From positions 1-43,815 of the forward strand of contig QIGV01000070.1 in assembly GCA_003230085.1 (NCBI GenBank): a stretch of DNA of 43,815 nt. Reading direction: 5' to 3'. A model generated the notes under the pieces. The model did no database searches, was not told the origin of the DNA, and worked only from the letters and a program-made list of their open reading frames with translations. Below, piece by piece: positions 27,119 to 38,826 of this stretch. The translations under genes and the position numbers were made by a program. How positions within the stretch are numbered: the stretch's first letter is position 1; the number at the start of each line of letters is the position of its first letter. Source of the stretch: Gammaproteobacteria bacterium. GTDB lineage: Bacteria > Pseudomonadota > Gammaproteobacteria > SZUA-140.

Positions 27119-28789
27119 TCAGGTTTTCGCGTTCGCGGCCGCCTTTTCAATACGGCGGGTAATGTACCACTGCTGGAGGATAGACAAGGCACTGTTGGTC
27201 ACCCAGTACAGCACCAGACCCGACGGGAAAAACGCAAAGAACAGGGTAAAAATAAATGGCAGGGCCATCATGACCTTGGCCTGTATCGGGTCAGGCGGCA
27301 CCGGGTTTAGCTTTTGCTGTATGAACATGGTCGCGCCCATCAACAGCGGCAGGATGTAAATGGGATCTTTCGCTGACAGGTCGTTGAGCCAAAAAATAAA
27401 ATCTGCCTGGCGCAACTCCACGCTTTCCAGCAAGACCCAATACAGAGAGATAAAAACCGGAATCTGAACCAGCATCGGTAAACAGCCACCCATGGGATTG
27501 ATCTTTTCCTTTTTATACATCTCCATCATGGCCTGGCTCATGCGCTGGCGATCATCTCCATAGCGCTCTCTCATGGCGGTGATTTTGGGCTGTAGTTTGC
27601 GCATATTAGCCATCGAGCGATAACTGACTTCTGACAGTTTGTAGAACACCAGCTTGATCAGCAGGGTGAGGAGAATGATCGTAAAACCCCAGTTGCCGAT
27701 AACAGAATGAATATATTCCATTAACCAGAAAATCGGCTTGGCCAACACCGTGAGGATGCCGTAATCCACTGTCAACTCTAGACCGGGCGCTAATTTTTCA
27801 AGGCGGTGCTGCTCCTTGGGCCCCACGAAGACTTTGCTGCTAAAAGTTTTTTGCTGACCCGGCGCTACCGCTGACTGGGCAGAGACCAGGCCCAGGATAT
27901 AGGGACTGCCCTGAGGCGCTTTGGTATAAAAGTGATTGACCTGATCTTCATCCGGAATCCACGCGCTAACAAAATAGTGCTGAATCATGGCGGCCCAGCC
28001 ACCCTTGATATCACGGCTGAGATCACCGTCCTGCATATCATCAAAATCTATTTTTTCGTACTTTTCCGCATCACTGTAGATAACGCCACCAGTGTAGGTG
28101 TATATGAAAGCAGGCTTTTCATTGTCGCCCGGCTCAGTGCGCTGTAACTGGCGGTATTGATGTCCGCGCCATTCCTGCTCAGTGCCGTTGTTGACCGTTT
28201 GAGCAATTTCAATAACATAACTATTACGTTTGAATGTGTAGACCTTGGTGACGGTGACACCGTCTGGTGATGTCCAGCGCAGCGGGACCTGGATCATATC
28301 AGCACCCGCTGGTAAGCGATATTCCGCCTGGTCAGCAGAAAATAGTGCGTGGTGGTCAGGCGCCGATTGCTTGGATAGCAGGCCGCTCTGGGCGATGAAG
28401 ATCCGGGTAGCACTATCTTCCATCAATCGGAAAGGATGGCCGGGCTCATCGGGATTCACCGGGTAAGCAAGCAGGTCGACCTGGCGTATATCGCCGCCAA
28501 TGGTGTCGATTTCTACATCCAGTAGATCGGTCCTAACATGAACACGTTTCCCTTTTTTAAGGACTTCCTGGCTGGCCTGTGCCACAGACAGTATGTCTGT
28601 TTCTACCTGTGACGGACTCTGCGGCGTGAAGGGCACATCTTCTCCCTGCTCCGTCTGCGGTAGCGATACTGCTGACTGTGTTGTGGTTGTAGTGGGCTGT
28701 TGCGTAATATTGTCCTTCTGCCAGGCTTGCCAGATCAGCAGCAATACGAACGACAGCGCAAAAAAGAGGATGACTCTTTGATTATCCAT
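27119..28789 (-). CDS. yidC: Membrane protein insertase YidC
   Basis: A 556-residue Oxa1/YidC protein of the long Gram-negative type. A first helix (VILFFALSFVLLLIWQAWQ) is followed by a large periplasmic domain (about residues 60-340). The conserved insertase core holds YIHSVIGNWGFTIILLTLLIKLVFYKLSEVSYRSMANMRKLQPKI, NPMGGCLPMLVQIPVFISLYWVLLESVELR and a final FPSGLVLYWVTNSALSILQQWYI. It inserts proteins into the inner membrane, with or without Sec. It lies 3 nt after yidD, in the standard operon. Confidence 0.97.
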   Translation of the reverse strand: MDNQRVILFFALSFVLLLIWQAWQKDNITQQPTTTTTQSAVSLPQTEQGEDVPFTPQSPSQVETDILSVAQASQEVLKKGKRVHVRTDLLDVEIDTIGGDIRQVDLLAYPVNPDEPGHPFRLMEDSATRIFIAQSGLLSKQSAPDHHALFSADQAEYRLPAGADMIQVPLRWTSPDGVTVTKVYTFKRNSYVIEIAQTVNNGTEQEWRGHQYRQLQRTEPGDNEKPAFIYTYTGGVIYSDAEKYEKIDFDDMQDGDLSRDIKGGWAAMIQHYFVSAWIPDEDQVNHFYTKAPQGSPYILGLVSAQSAVAPGQQKTFSSKVFVGPKEQHRLEKLAPGLELTVDYGILTVLAKPIFWLMEYIHSVIGNWGFTIILLTLLIKLVFYKLSEVSYRSMANMRKLQPKITAMRERYGDDRQRMSQAMMEMYKKEKINPMGGCLPMLVQIPVFISLYWVLLESVELRQADFIFWLNDLSAKDPIYILPLLMGATMFIQQKLNPVPPDPIQAKVMMALPFIFTLFFAFFPSGLVLYWVTNSALSILQQWYITRRIEKAAANAKT

Positions 28790-28792
28790 AAC

Positions 28793-29146
28793 TTAATTAG
28801 AGATCTCTTGCGGTTTGTCGCGGCGGTCTTGAACTTGGGGATTCCAAAGGGAAGAGCTGCGCTTCATCCCTTTGCTCACCCTTAAGAATCTATATCTCCG
28901 GTACGATCTAATTGGATCAGATTGCGTAGTTTTTTCGGGTACTAGATCAACACCGCCCTGATGCCAGGGATGGCAGCGTGCGATACGTCTAAATGCCAGA
29001 TACATTCCCTTCAAAACACCATGTGTGCGCAAGGAACTCTCGGCATATTCCGAGCATGTGGGATAAAAGCGGCAGGTATGGCCTAAAAACGGGCTTATTG
29101 CCAATCGGTAGGTCCGAATAAATAACATCAGCAAACTTTGCATCAC
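28793..29146 (-). CDS. yidD: Membrane protein insertion efficiency factor YidD
   Basis: A 117-residue protein. The core is LFIRTYRLAISPFLGHTCRFYPTCSEYAESSLRTHG, continuing to RIARCHPWHQGGVDLVP, the whole YidD signature with its three Cys. An extra basic tail of about 35 residues follows (SDPIRSYRRYRFLRVSKGMKR), longer than in many homologues. It overlaps rnpA by 4 nt and sits directly before yidC, which it assists. Confidence 0.94.
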   Translation of the reverse strand: MMQSLLMLFIRTYRLAISPFLGHTCRFYPTCSEYAESSLRTHGVLKGMYLAFRRIARCHPWHQGGVDLVPEKTTQSDPIRSYRRYRFLRVSKGMKRSSSLWNPQVQDRRDKPQEISN

Positions 29147-29475
29147 TCAATACTCATGTAGATTTCATTGACAGCTACTGCCAGCTCGCGTCTCGTTTTA
29201 TCTGATAACGCCGGGCGTGCGACAAAGACCAGGTCATGGGCACCAAGCTCATTTTTATGGTGACGGAAGGCTTCGCGGATGAGACGCTTGACCGTATTGC
29301 GCTGCACCGCACTCTTTGTATACTTGCGTGAAATTGCCAATCCTAGCCGAGGATAATTCCTGTTATTTGCCAGTATTAGTACCGTAAAACATACGTTATG
29401 CAACTTGCGGGCGCCCCGGAATACGCGTTTGTACTCATCTGGCGTTGTTAACCGGCACTTCCTGGTCAGCAGCAA
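29143..29475 (-). CDS. rnpA: Ribonuclease P protein component
   Basis: A 110-residue basic protein. The signature of the RNase P protein is visible as RNTVKRLIREAFR, with RLGLAISRKYTKSAVQ before it and DLVFVARP after it. It binds the RNase P RNA and helps mature the 5' ends of tRNAs. The start is a TTG (29475), 3 nt after the rpmH stop codon; the overlapping arrangement with rpmH is usual. Confidence 0.95.
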   Translation of the reverse strand: MLLTRKCRLTTPDEYKRVFRGARKLHNVCFTVLILANNRNYPRLGLAISRKYTKSAVQRNTVKRLIREAFRHHKNELGAHDLVFVARPALSDKTRRELAVAVNEIYMSIE

Positions 29476-29478
29476 TAA

Positions 29479-29613
29479 TCAGGCACTCAGGCGAATTCGG
29501 CCCTTTGCTCGCCGCCGCCTGATGACTGCCCGACCCGCTGCCGTGCTCATCCGCGCCCTAAAACCGTGGGTACGTTTACGCTTGATATTACTGGGTTGAT
29601 ACGTTCTTTTCAT
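29479..29613 (-). CDS. rpmH: 50S ribosomal protein L34
   Basis: A 44-codon gene missing from the ORF track. The product starts [18 protein letters not shown], continues [20 protein letters not shown] and ends RIRLSA, the highly conserved L34 sequence at its normal length. An AGGAAA ribosome site precedes the ATG at 29613. It heads the rpmH-rnpA-yidD-yidC-mnmE operon. Confidence 0.98.
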   Translation of the reverse strand: MKRTYQPSNIKRKRTHGFRARMSTAAGRAVIRRRRAKGRIRLSA

Positions 29614-29693
29614 GACATTTCCTGATCAATTTGATCGCCCGGGAACACTGATCCGCATGCGACCTAAACACTAGCTAAAAAGTAAAGTCGCCT

Positions 29694-29723
29694 AAAATAC
29701 CTATTTTGCACTATGCCTGTCAA
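29694..29723 (-). promoter_or_regulatory. Sigma-70 promoter of the rpmH operon
   Basis: On the minus strand a perfect -35 TTGACA (29723-29718), an 18-nt spacer and a -10 TATTTT (29699-29694) lie about 80 nt upstream of rpmH. No competing site of this quality was noticed in the gap. Confidence 0.55.
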
Positions 29724-29866
29724 TCTCTATATTGACTAATCTTCAGGAAACAACCTGGATACTGTTAACTTAACCCACTTTGACATGAGCCTTTATCAAC
29801 TCTCCTGCGCAAGCTTGTGATCACACTATGATTCCTCCCTATTCTGAATAGTAATGCAGATAACCA

Positions 29867-29875
29867 TGGTATATA
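29867..29875 (+). promoter_or_regulatory. Possible dnaA promoter (extended -10)
   Basis: TGGTATATA matches an extended -10 (TGnTATAAT) with no convincing -35 upstream. It would give a leader of about 85 nt before the dnaA GTG. Weak evidence. Confidence 0.3.
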
Positions 29876-29967
29876 AGGGATAAAAGAGGGTATGGATTAG
29901 CTCTGAAAAGGGGTATACACTCACCCGTCTCATCACCATAATTATAAAACAAGGGGCAGTACTGTAA

Positions 29968-31338
29968 GTGGAGAATAGTCTATGGGAAAAGTGTCTCGAC
30001 CACCTTGAATCTGAGCTAACAGCACAACAATTCAATACCTGGATCAGGCCATTACAGGCCATCGAAGACAATAGCACACTCCGCCTGCTCGCCCCCAATA
30101 GATTTGTTATGGATTGTGTCAGCGAACGCTTTTATAGCAACATATCCGCCATCACCGCCAAGTACATCGATAGCGAAGGCTTCAAGGTCAAACTGGAAGT
30201 TGGTAGCAACGACTGCACTTTTTCCAAAAAAGAAGGAAAGACGGCGCCTCCACAGCCAAGTCGCTCACTCTTTGATACGAATTTCAGTCGTAGAAATGAC
30301 CGATCAGACGTCAATCATGTTAACAATCTGCGCCCTGAATTTACCTTTGAAAATTTTGTCGAGGGTAAATCTAATCAGCTGGCTAAGGCAGCGTCACTTC
30401 AGGTTGCTGATAACCCAGGAGATGCCTATAACCCGCTGTTCATCTATGGTGGGGTTGGCCTGGGCAAAACGCACCTGATGCATGCCATAGGAAACCGTAT
30501 TCTTGAAAAAGACCCTAGTGCTCGAGTCGTTTATATCAACTCAGAACGCTTTGTCGGTGACATGGTCAAGGCGTTCCAACAAAATGCTATCAACGAATTC
30601 AAACGTTATTATCGCTCAGTAGATTCTTTACTAATTGATGATATTCAGTTTTTTGCTAAAAAAGAACGGTCGCAGGAAGAGTTTTTTCATACCTTCAACA
30701 CCTTAATTGAAGGACAGAGTCAAATCATTATGACCTGCGACCGTTACCCGAAAGAGGTGGGAGGGCTCGAGGAACGCCTGCAATCACGTTTCGGATGGGG
30801 CCTGACCGTTGCAGTCGACCCGCCAGATCTGGAAACACGTGTAGCAATCCTGATTAGCAAGGCGGAACAAACAAATATCCAATTATCCAATGATGTTGCC
30901 TTCTTTATCGCCCAGAAAATCCGTTCCAATATTCGCGAACTAGAGGGTACACTGCGGCGGGTCTGCGCAAACTCAAGATTTACCGGACGCCCAATCACCA
31001 TAGACCTTGCAAAAGATGCCCTAAAGGACCTAATTGCACTACAGGAAAAGCAGGTCACCATGGATAATATCCAGAAAATTGTTGCCGATTATTGCAAAAT
31101 TCGTATTTCGGACCTCAAATCCAAACGTCGCTCGCGGTCTGTAGCACGTCCTCGTCAGATGGCTATGGCACTGTCCAAGGAGTTGACCAACCACAGTCTT
31201 CCCGAAATCGGAGAGGCTTTTGGTGGACGAGATCACACCACTGTGATTCATGCTTGCAGAAAAATAAAGGCGCTTTTGGAAACTGATTCACGCATCAGTG
31301 AGGATTATGGAAACCTGTTAAGAATACTGACCACATAG
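29968..31338 (+). CDS. dnaA: Chromosomal replication initiator DnaA
   Basis: A 456-residue AAA+ initiator. Domain I ([29 protein letters not shown]) is followed by a short linker, the ATPase domain with Walker [11 protein letters not shown] (about 161-170) and Walker [11 protein letters not shown]. The DNA-binding domain IV ends with the signature [17 protein letters not shown]. The start is a GTG at 29968 with AAGGGG upstream. It opens the dnaA-dnaN-recF-gyrB run and binds the boxes that follow its stop codon. Confidence 0.98.
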   Translation: MENSLWEKCLDHLESELTAQQFNTWIRPLQAIEDNSTLRLLAPNRFVMDCVSERFYSNISAITAKYIDSEGFKVKLEVGSNDCTFSKKEGKTAPPQPSRSLFDTNFSRRNDRSDVNHVNNLRPEFTFENFVEGKSNQLAKAASLQVADNPGDAYNPLFIYGGVGLGKTHLMHAIGNRILEKDPSARVVYINSERFVGDMVKAFQQNAINEFKRYYRSVDSLLIDDIQFFAKKERSQEEFFHTFNTLIEGQSQIIMTCDRYPKEVGGLEERLQSRFGWGLTVAVDPPDLETRVAILISKAEQTNIQLSNDVAFFIAQKIRSNIRELEGTLRRVCANSRFTGRPITIDLAKDALKDLIALQEKQVTMDNIQKIVADYCKIRISDLKSKRRSRSVARPRQMAMALSKELTNHSLPEIGEAFGGRDHTTVIHACRKIKALLETDSRISEDYGNLLRILTT

Positions 31339-31549
31339 TGTGTATAACTTGTGGGTAACAATTGCCTGTGGATAACCCCTATAATTATGCACAGGTAATC
31401 AACATGGACCCCACAACAAAATGGATGTTATATACAGAGCAGAACAGATGTTAATCTATTGAAAAATATAGATTATTTCTGTTTATACACAAACGTGTGT
31501 GTCACTAATAATAACAGATATAAAAAGTAAATCTTAATATTTAAATACA
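31339..31549. other. oriC: Candidate chromosomal origin oriC (DnaA boxes plus AT-rich region)
   Basis: The 211-bp dnaA-dnaN gap holds four matches to the DnaA box TTATnCACA: TGTGTATAA (31339-31347), TGTGGATAA (31367-31375), TTATGCACA (31385-31393) and TTATACACA (31483-31491). A degenerate TGTGGGTAA (31350-31358) also occurs. The first three face one way and the last two the other. The right part is very AT-rich (31500-31549) and could be the unwinding element. An inverted repeat AATCTAT/ATAGATT lies at about 31453-31474. Gene orientation and flanking dnaA/dnaN agree with an origin here. Confidence 0.7.
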
Positions 31550-32653
31550 ATGAAATTTACGATAGACAGAGAAACACTAATAAAACCACTCCAGATGATC
31601 AGCGGTGTCGTTGAACGACGTCAGACATTACCCATACTTTCGAATGTGCTTGTTTCAGTTACTGCCAATAAACTTTCACTGATTGCGACGGATCTTGAAG
31701 TACAGATGAGCACACACACTGACATCCAGGAAACTATCGAAGGTGAGGTAACACTTCCGGCCAGGAAATTTTTGGATATCTGTCGCGCTCTGCCAGAAGA
31801 GGCTAGCATCAAAATCACTGTAGACAAGAAAGAAAAAGCGACGATCCGTTCAGGGAAAAGCCGCTTTACTTTGTCAACACTACCGGCTAGTGAGTTTCCA
31901 AAGATTGAAACTCACCAGGATGTGATCACCTTTGAAATCCCTCAACGCGCACTAAAACACGCGATTGAACATACCCAGTTTGCGATGGCTCAGCAGGATG
32001 TTCGTTATTATCTTAATGGTTTGCTTATGGAAATGGCAGGACAGACCCTACATTTTGTGGCGACTGATGGCCATCGCCTAGCACTATGTGATATTGAGAT
32101 AGATTATAATAACAAAGATAATCAACAGGTTATAATACCAAGAAAAGGGGTGCTCGAACTTTCACGGTTGTTGGGTGACGACGATACTTCGGTGAAAATT
32201 GCTTTGGGGAACAATTTTATCCAGTTAAAGACGGATAAGATGGCATTTGTTTCAAAACTGATTGATGGTCGTTTTCCTGACTATCAAAATGTTGTTCCCG
32301 TCAATAGTGATAAGAAAGTGATTTGTAACCGCGAAGTTTTAAGACAGGCTCTGGCTCGAGTTTCCATCCTGTCCAATGAAAAATTTCGAGGCGTTAGACT
32401 AGAGTTTTCAACGGGATTACTTCACATTCATGCGCATAACCCAGAGCAGGAAGAAGCAGAAGAAGAAGTTCCCATAGATTATGATGGCCCTAATCTGGAA
32501 ATGGGCTTCAATGTCAATTACATTCAGGATGCGCTGGCGGCGTGTGAGACGGAACAGGTCCAATTAATGTTATCAGATCCTAATAGTTGTTGTTTGATTC
32601 ATGGTGTTGATGAAAAGCTATGTCGATATGTCATAATGCCTATGAGGTTGTAG
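31550..32653 (+). CDS. dnaN: DNA polymerase III beta sliding clamp
   Basis: A 367-residue clamp of normal length. It starts MKFTIDRETLIKPLQMISGVVERRQTLPILSNVLV and ends with the conserved SCCLIHGVDEKLCRYVIMPMRL. The three repeated clamp domains are recognisable by LPARKFLDICRALPE, DVRYYLNGLLMEM and MGFNVNYIQDAL. It holds polymerase III on DNA. No good ribosome site is seen in the AT-rich leader. It is separated from recF by 212 nt without a visible gene. Confidence 0.98.
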   Translation: MKFTIDRETLIKPLQMISGVVERRQTLPILSNVLVSVTANKLSLIATDLEVQMSTHTDIQETIEGEVTLPARKFLDICRALPEEASIKITVDKKEKATIRSGKSRFTLSTLPASEFPKIETHQDVITFEIPQRALKHAIEHTQFAMAQQDVRYYLNGLLMEMAGQTLHFVATDGHRLALCDIEIDYNNKDNQQVIIPRKGVLELSRLLGDDDTSVKIALGNNFIQLKTDKMAFVSKLIDGRFPDYQNVVPVNSDKKVICNREVLRQALARVSILSNEKFRGVRLEFSTGLLHIHAHNPEQEEAEEEVPIDYDGPNLEMGFNVNYIQDALAACETEQVQLMLSDPNSCCLIHGVDEKLCRYVIMPMRL

Positions 32654-32865
32654 TTTTTCCTTTCCATATTACTTGATAACACACCACCACAGATTAATCC
32701 TAACTTCAACAGACGCCTGACATGGCGGATATGGTCAATTAACAGTCGTTCGCCCTCTCTGAATCATTTTTTAATCGGTATTTAATGTTTGAATTCCTTA
32801 TTTCGTATTTGGGGCACCGATATAAATCTATGTTGGGCTGTGGGCGATGATATGGGTGGAGAGCC

Positions 32866-33945
32866 ATGCGAGTTAGCCGACTTCAAATATTGAATGTACG
32901 TAATCTGCGTGAAATCGCGATAGAGCCTGCAGAACGCCTCAATTTGATTTACGGAAAGAATGCGAGCGGAAAAACCAGCTTGCTTGAATCGCTCTATGTC
33001 TTATCGAGAGGAAAGTCTTTTCGTACCAATCAAATACGCCACCTGGCCCGGAAAGGACAGACAGAATTTACTATTTTTGGGCAAGTCAGGGATCGCGACG
33101 ATCAAAAAATCGATATCGGTGTAAGTTATCAAAATAAGCGGATTAGGCTACAAGCCTATGGCAGGCCAGTCAAAAAGGCCTCACAACTAGCTAGTTATAT
33201 ACCCTTAGTTGTTATTCATCAGGAAAGCCACCGGCTTTTATTAGATGGCCCCGGTAATCGGAGAAAATTTTTAGATTGGGGCTTGTTCCACGTGGAACCT
33301 TCCTTTTATGCATTGTGGCATCGTTATGCCAGAGCGCTGAAACAAAGGAATCTTTCGCTCCAGCGAGGCGTCTGCAGACGTGACTGTGAGATATGGAATG
33401 ATGAGCTCGTCGCTGCTGCATTGGCGATCCATCAGCTCAGAATGCAGTTTCTTGGCAAGCTGAGGCCGCTCTTCAAGCGGTTTATTGATACGTTATTACC
33501 GGCCATCAGTGAAATTACGATGGAGTATGGTTCTGGGTGGCCTGATAAAGCAGATTTTGCGACGGTGTTGAAAGAGGCTTATTCTAGCGATCGTGTCTAC
33601 GGTTACACTCGTTATGGGCCGCACCGTGCTGATATGACACTGTCTATTCAGGGCATATCATTGAAGGAGAGAGTATCACGCGGCCAACAAAAATTATTGG
33701 TCTGCGCCTTGTACCTTGCTCAATCCCGTGTTTTTACAGAAAAAACAGATAAACCCTGCGTTGTCCTTATCGATGACATTGCGGCAGAGCTTGATCTGGA
33801 GCACCGCGACTTATTGCTAGGCTTGATTAATCGATTGGATATACAGGTGTTTATAACGGCTACAGATCCCTTGGAGGGTGTTCCTGGCGCGCTGATCCAG
33901 AAAAAGTTCCACGTGGAACACGGGGTGGTCAATCAGGTGCTATAA
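32866..33945 (+). CDS. recF: DNA recombination/repair protein RecF
   Basis: A 359-residue SMC-like ATPase. Walker A is YGKNASGKTSLLE (about 29-41), the ABC-type signature is VSRGQQKLLVCALYLAQS and Walker B is VVLIDDIAAELD. RecF loads RecA at gaps together with RecO and RecR. A GGTGGAGAG ribosome site precedes the ATG. The coding sequence contains two parS-like sites, each giving the tetrapeptide FHVE in the same frame; the second is close to the C-terminus. Confidence 0.97.
   Translation: MRVSRLQILNVRNLREIAIEPAERLNLIYGKNASGKTSLLESLYVLSRGKSFRTNQIRHLARKGQTEFTIFGQVRDRDDQKIDIGVSYQNKRIRLQAYGRPVKKASQLASYIPLVVIHQESHRLLLDGPGNRRKFLDWGLFHVEPSFYALWHRYARALKQRNLSLQRGVCRRDCEIWNDELVAAALAIHQLRMQFLGKLRPLFKRFIDTLLPAISEITMEYGSGWPDKADFATVLKEAYSSDRVYGYTRYGPHRADMTLSIQGISLKERVSRGQQKLLVCALYLAQSRVFTEKTDKPCVVLIDDIAAELDLEHRDLLLGLINRLDIQVFITATDPLEGVPGALIQKKFHVEHGVVNQVL
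33284..33299. promoter_or_regulatory. parS: parS site 1 (ParB-binding centromere) within recF
   Basis: TGTTCCACGTGGAACC matches the widely conserved 16-bp parS palindrome TGTTCCACGTGGAACA at 15 of 16 positions. It lies about 1.8 kb from the candidate oriC, where ParB-bound centromeres are expected. Confidence 0.85.
33905..33920. promoter_or_regulatory. parS: parS site 2 (ParB-binding centromere) within recF
   Basis: AGTTCCACGTGGAACA matches the parS consensus at 15 of 16 positions. It is 621 bp from site 1, near the recF stop codon. The parA and parB genes are not in this window. Confidence 0.85.
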
Positions 33946-33971
33946 TGACGATTTTCCGCAGGTATATGTAG

Positions 33972-36389
<2,418 letters not shown>

Positions 36390-36759
36390 GTTGGGTTGTG
36401 GGGTGTGCTTATCAAAAGGGTGCTGTTGTTTCAGGATGTGAGAGCAGTTTTGACCTACCCAGATTATTGAAAACCTCGCCTTTCTATATTTAACGTATTG
36501 ATTATATTGAATATTATAGGCGTTCTAATGAGATGAGTTAGGTTTTTCATGTTTCGGGGTTGCCTGTAGTCGCAATGTCATGCAACATGGCTAAGAGACG
36601 CCAGAAAAATAAACTTTTTCAAGCAGAGGTGGGCAGTCGCACCAAGTGGGCCTAGGACGTAGGTAAGAAAATCCGGGGTGTGGTGTTAGTCACAGCAAGC
36701 CATAAGAATATAGCTTGCCCAGGCATTCAATTAAGAATAATAGATAGCGCTAGGGGGAA
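36390..36759. other. 370-bp gap between gyrB and the ZapG-like gene
   Basis: No gene of convincing quality is visible. It contains an inverted repeat GCAAGC/GCTTGC with a 12-nt loop at about 36692-36719, and a short ORF at about 36587 reading MAKRRQKNKLFQAEVGSRTK without a ribosome site. No clear promoter or terminator was found. Confidence 0.3.
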
Positions 36760-37470
36760 ATGATGGAATGGATTTTAGCGATTGGCGGATTTGCATTAGG
36801 CATAGTGGGCGGTATTTTTCTCGGGCAAGGTTCTGGTGGTTCTGAAAAAATCAGAAAACAGGTCGAGGAGGATCTTCAGGCGGTTCAGGATGAACTGAGC
36901 AGTTACCGTAATGAAGTCACTATGCATTTTTCCACGACTGCTGGCTTGTTCAATGCTGTAACCTCGGATTACCAAAAACTATATCAGCATCTAGCAGATG
37001 GTGCGCAGCAGTTTAGCCAGCCAGACGCTTTGCTGCCTGATGCGGTGACAAAATTAGTGCCCCTGGCCTCACCCGTTGAATCAGGCGAGCAAAATAAAAG
37101 CGACGATGTAGATTCCCTGGAACAGGTAGATGAGCAGGCGACTTCTGTTGCTGAAGAAGGCGACAGCCTGGAAGAGCAACAGGCTGGGGAGACGGCAGTC
37201 TCCGCAGCAGATGAAGTGAAAACTGGGCAGGCTGAAGGAGAGGCAAACAAAACAGCTGGTGACACTGAAGTTAAAAATGTTGACAGTGAAGCGGTTACCG
37301 GGCAGTCGAAATCTGAAAGTGTAGAAACTCAGGTTGGCTTACAAGAAGAGGTCATTGCAGCATCAGGTAAAAAAGCAGAGGAGTCTGCCGCGTCGCAGCC
37401 AAGCAGTGATACGGATACTTTTACGGTGCCGGTCTCGGAGAAGGAAACAACTGAAAAGCGGATCCACTAA
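36760..37470 (+). CDS. zapG: ZapG/YhcB-like (DUF1043) envelope protein with acidic tail
   Basis: A 236-residue protein. The N-terminal membrane helix (WILAIGGFALGIVGGIFLGQ) is followed by a coiled-coil (EKIRKQVEEDLQAVQDELSSYRNEVTMHFSTTAGLFNAVTSDYQKLYQHL) that is diagnostic for DUF1043. E. coli YhcB/ZapG is about 132 residues; here residues 105-236 are an extra low-complexity tail rich in Glu, Ser, Ala and Val. YhcB links cell division, envelope growth and rod shape. It stands alone, convergent with folA. Confidence 0.85.
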   Translation: MMEWILAIGGFALGIVGGIFLGQGSGGSEKIRKQVEEDLQAVQDELSSYRNEVTMHFSTTAGLFNAVTSDYQKLYQHLADGAQQFSQPDALLPDAVTKLVPLASPVESGEQNKSDDVDSLEQVDEQATSVAEEGDSLEEQQAGETAVSAADEVKTGQAEGEANKTAGDTEVKNVDSEAVTGQSKSESVETQVGLQEEVIAASGKKAEESAASQPSSDTDTFTVPVSEKETTEKRIH

Positions 37471-37524
37471 ATTTTTCTTTAAAGCGCAGTGACGGGGGGC
37501 GTTGCCATGGAGGACAATCCCTTA

Positions 37525-38016
37525 TTAATTGCGTTTCCTCTGTAATGTGATAAAGCTGTAGGCATGAGGGTTGATTTTATCGGCGGGGCAATCCTGCCGC
37601 TCTATCTCAACCCACTCACTTTCATCAAAGTTTGTAAAGTAGGCGTCGCCTGCGAAATCGTAATGGATCAGGGTGAGATACATACAATCAGCCTGGGGTA
37701 GCATGGCTGTATAGATCGACGCACCACCGATTACCATGAGTTCCTCATGTTCTGCTGCTGCACGGATGCCTTCTGAAATGGTGCTGACGACTATCCCACC
37801 TGGCACACGAAAAGCCGGGTCATGACTGACGATAATATTGATACGTCCAGGCAGCGGCTTACCAATGGATTCAAAGGTCTTACGACCCATCAAGACGGGT
37901 TTGCCCATGGTGATGCTACGGAAATGGCGCATATCTGCGGGCAGTTTCCAGGGCAGCTGGTTTTCGAATCCGATCACCCGATTTTGAGACATTGCCGCAA
38001 TCAGGGAAATCAACAT
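37525..38016 (-). CDS. folA: Dihydrofolate reductase
   Basis: A 163-residue enzyme of usual length. It begins MLISLIAAMSQNRVIGFENQLPWKLPADMRHFRSIT, with the catalytic Asp in LPADMRHF, then MGRKTFESIGKPLPGRINIIVS for NADPH binding and VIGGASIYTAMLPQAD. It regenerates tetrahydrofolate, which the neighbouring thymidylate synthase oxidises. It is the last gene of lgt-thyA-folA, 5 nt after thyA. Confidence 0.97.
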   Translation of the reverse strand: MLISLIAAMSQNRVIGFENQLPWKLPADMRHFRSITMGKPVLMGRKTFESIGKPLPGRINIIVSHDPAFRVPGGIVVSTISEGIRAAAEHEELMVIGGASIYTAMLPQADCMYLTLIHYDFAGDAYFTNFDESEWVEIERQDCPADKINPHAYSFITLQRKRN

Positions 38017-38021
38017 AGAGA

Positions 38022-38816
38022 TTAAACTGCGACGGCGGCCCTGATGTGGGAATGCGCTTGATAGTTGGTCAATTCAAAATCGTCATAGCTGAATTCTAAA
38101 AGTGTATCGATGGCAGCGTTTACCTGCATGTGGGGAAGTGGAAAAGGTGTTCGTTGTAGTTGCAAGTCTGCCTGTTCCAGATGATTCAGGTAGAGGTGTG
38201 CATCCCCTAAAGTATGTATGAAATGACCGCATTGCAGACCTGTCACTTGGGCAACCATCATGGTCAGCAATGCATAGGACGCAATATTAAACGGTATTCC
38301 GAGAAAAATATCAGCGCTACGCTGATAGAGTTGACAGGACAGCTTCCCTTCAGCGATGTAAAACTGGAAAAAAGTGTGGCAGGGTGGAAGTGCCATCTTC
38401 TCTATGTCACCCACATTCCATGCGCTGATGATCAGACGGCGTGAATCAGGATTTACCCGGATGTTTTCTATGAGCTGGGTAATCTGGTCGATAGATGACC
38501 CATCAGCAGTTGGCCATGAGCGCCACTGGTGACCATACACAGGGCCAAGGTTGCCGTCATCGTCGGCCCATTCATCCCAGATTGTAACGCCGTTGTCATG
38601 CAAGTACTTTACATTAGTATCACCAGACAGGAACCAGAGGAGTTCATGGATGATGCTGCGGAGGTGAATCTTTTTAGTAGTGACCAGCGGGAAACCCTGA
38701 GCAAGATCGAAGCGCATCTGATATCCGAATACGCTTAGCGTTCCGGTGCCGGTGCGATCGTCTTTGCGAACACCGTGGTTGCGTACATGTCGAATCAATT
38801 CCAGATATTGTTTCAT
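38022..38816 (-). CDS. thyA: Thymidylate synthase
   Basis: A 264-residue enzyme, the exact E. coli length when started at ATG 38816 ([11 protein letters not shown]). The ORF track extends 21 codons further, into the lgt gap and end, without family support. The nucleophile is in [43 protein letters not shown]-type and [14 protein letters not shown]-type stretches bind dUMP and folate. It makes dTMP with methylene-tetrahydrofolate and feeds folA. It begins 10 nt after lgt. Confidence 0.97.
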   Translation of the reverse strand: MKQYLELIRHVRNHGVRKDDRTGTGTLSVFGYQMRFDLAQGFPLVTTKKIHLRSIIHELLWFLSGDTNVKYLHDNGVTIWDEWADDDGNLGPVYGHQWRSWPTADGSSIDQITQLIENIRVNPDSRRLIISAWNVGDIEKMALPPCHTFFQFYIAEGKLSCQLYQRSADIFLGIPFNIASYALLTMMVAQVTGLQCGHFIHTLGDAHLYLNHLEQADLQLQRTPFPLPHMQVNAAIDTLLEFSYDDFELTNYQAHSHIRAAVAV

Positions 38817-38826
38817 ATTGAACTTA

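Larger units (their letters stand above)
29614..29967. other. rpmH-dnaA intergenic control region
   Basis: A 354-bp AT-rich divergent gap. It holds the rpmH promoter, several GATC sites near rpmH (29624, 29633, 29650), a small TGTGATCACA palindrome near 29817, and an extended -10 element TGGTATATA (29867-29875) that may serve dnaA. I do not see good DnaA boxes here, in contrast to the dnaA-dnaN gap. Confidence 0.5.

Noticed and set aside
36984-37265. Antisense ORFs opposite the acidic tail of the ZapG-like gene
   Set aside because: They arise from the biased codons of the low-complexity tail; there is no start context or homology pattern.
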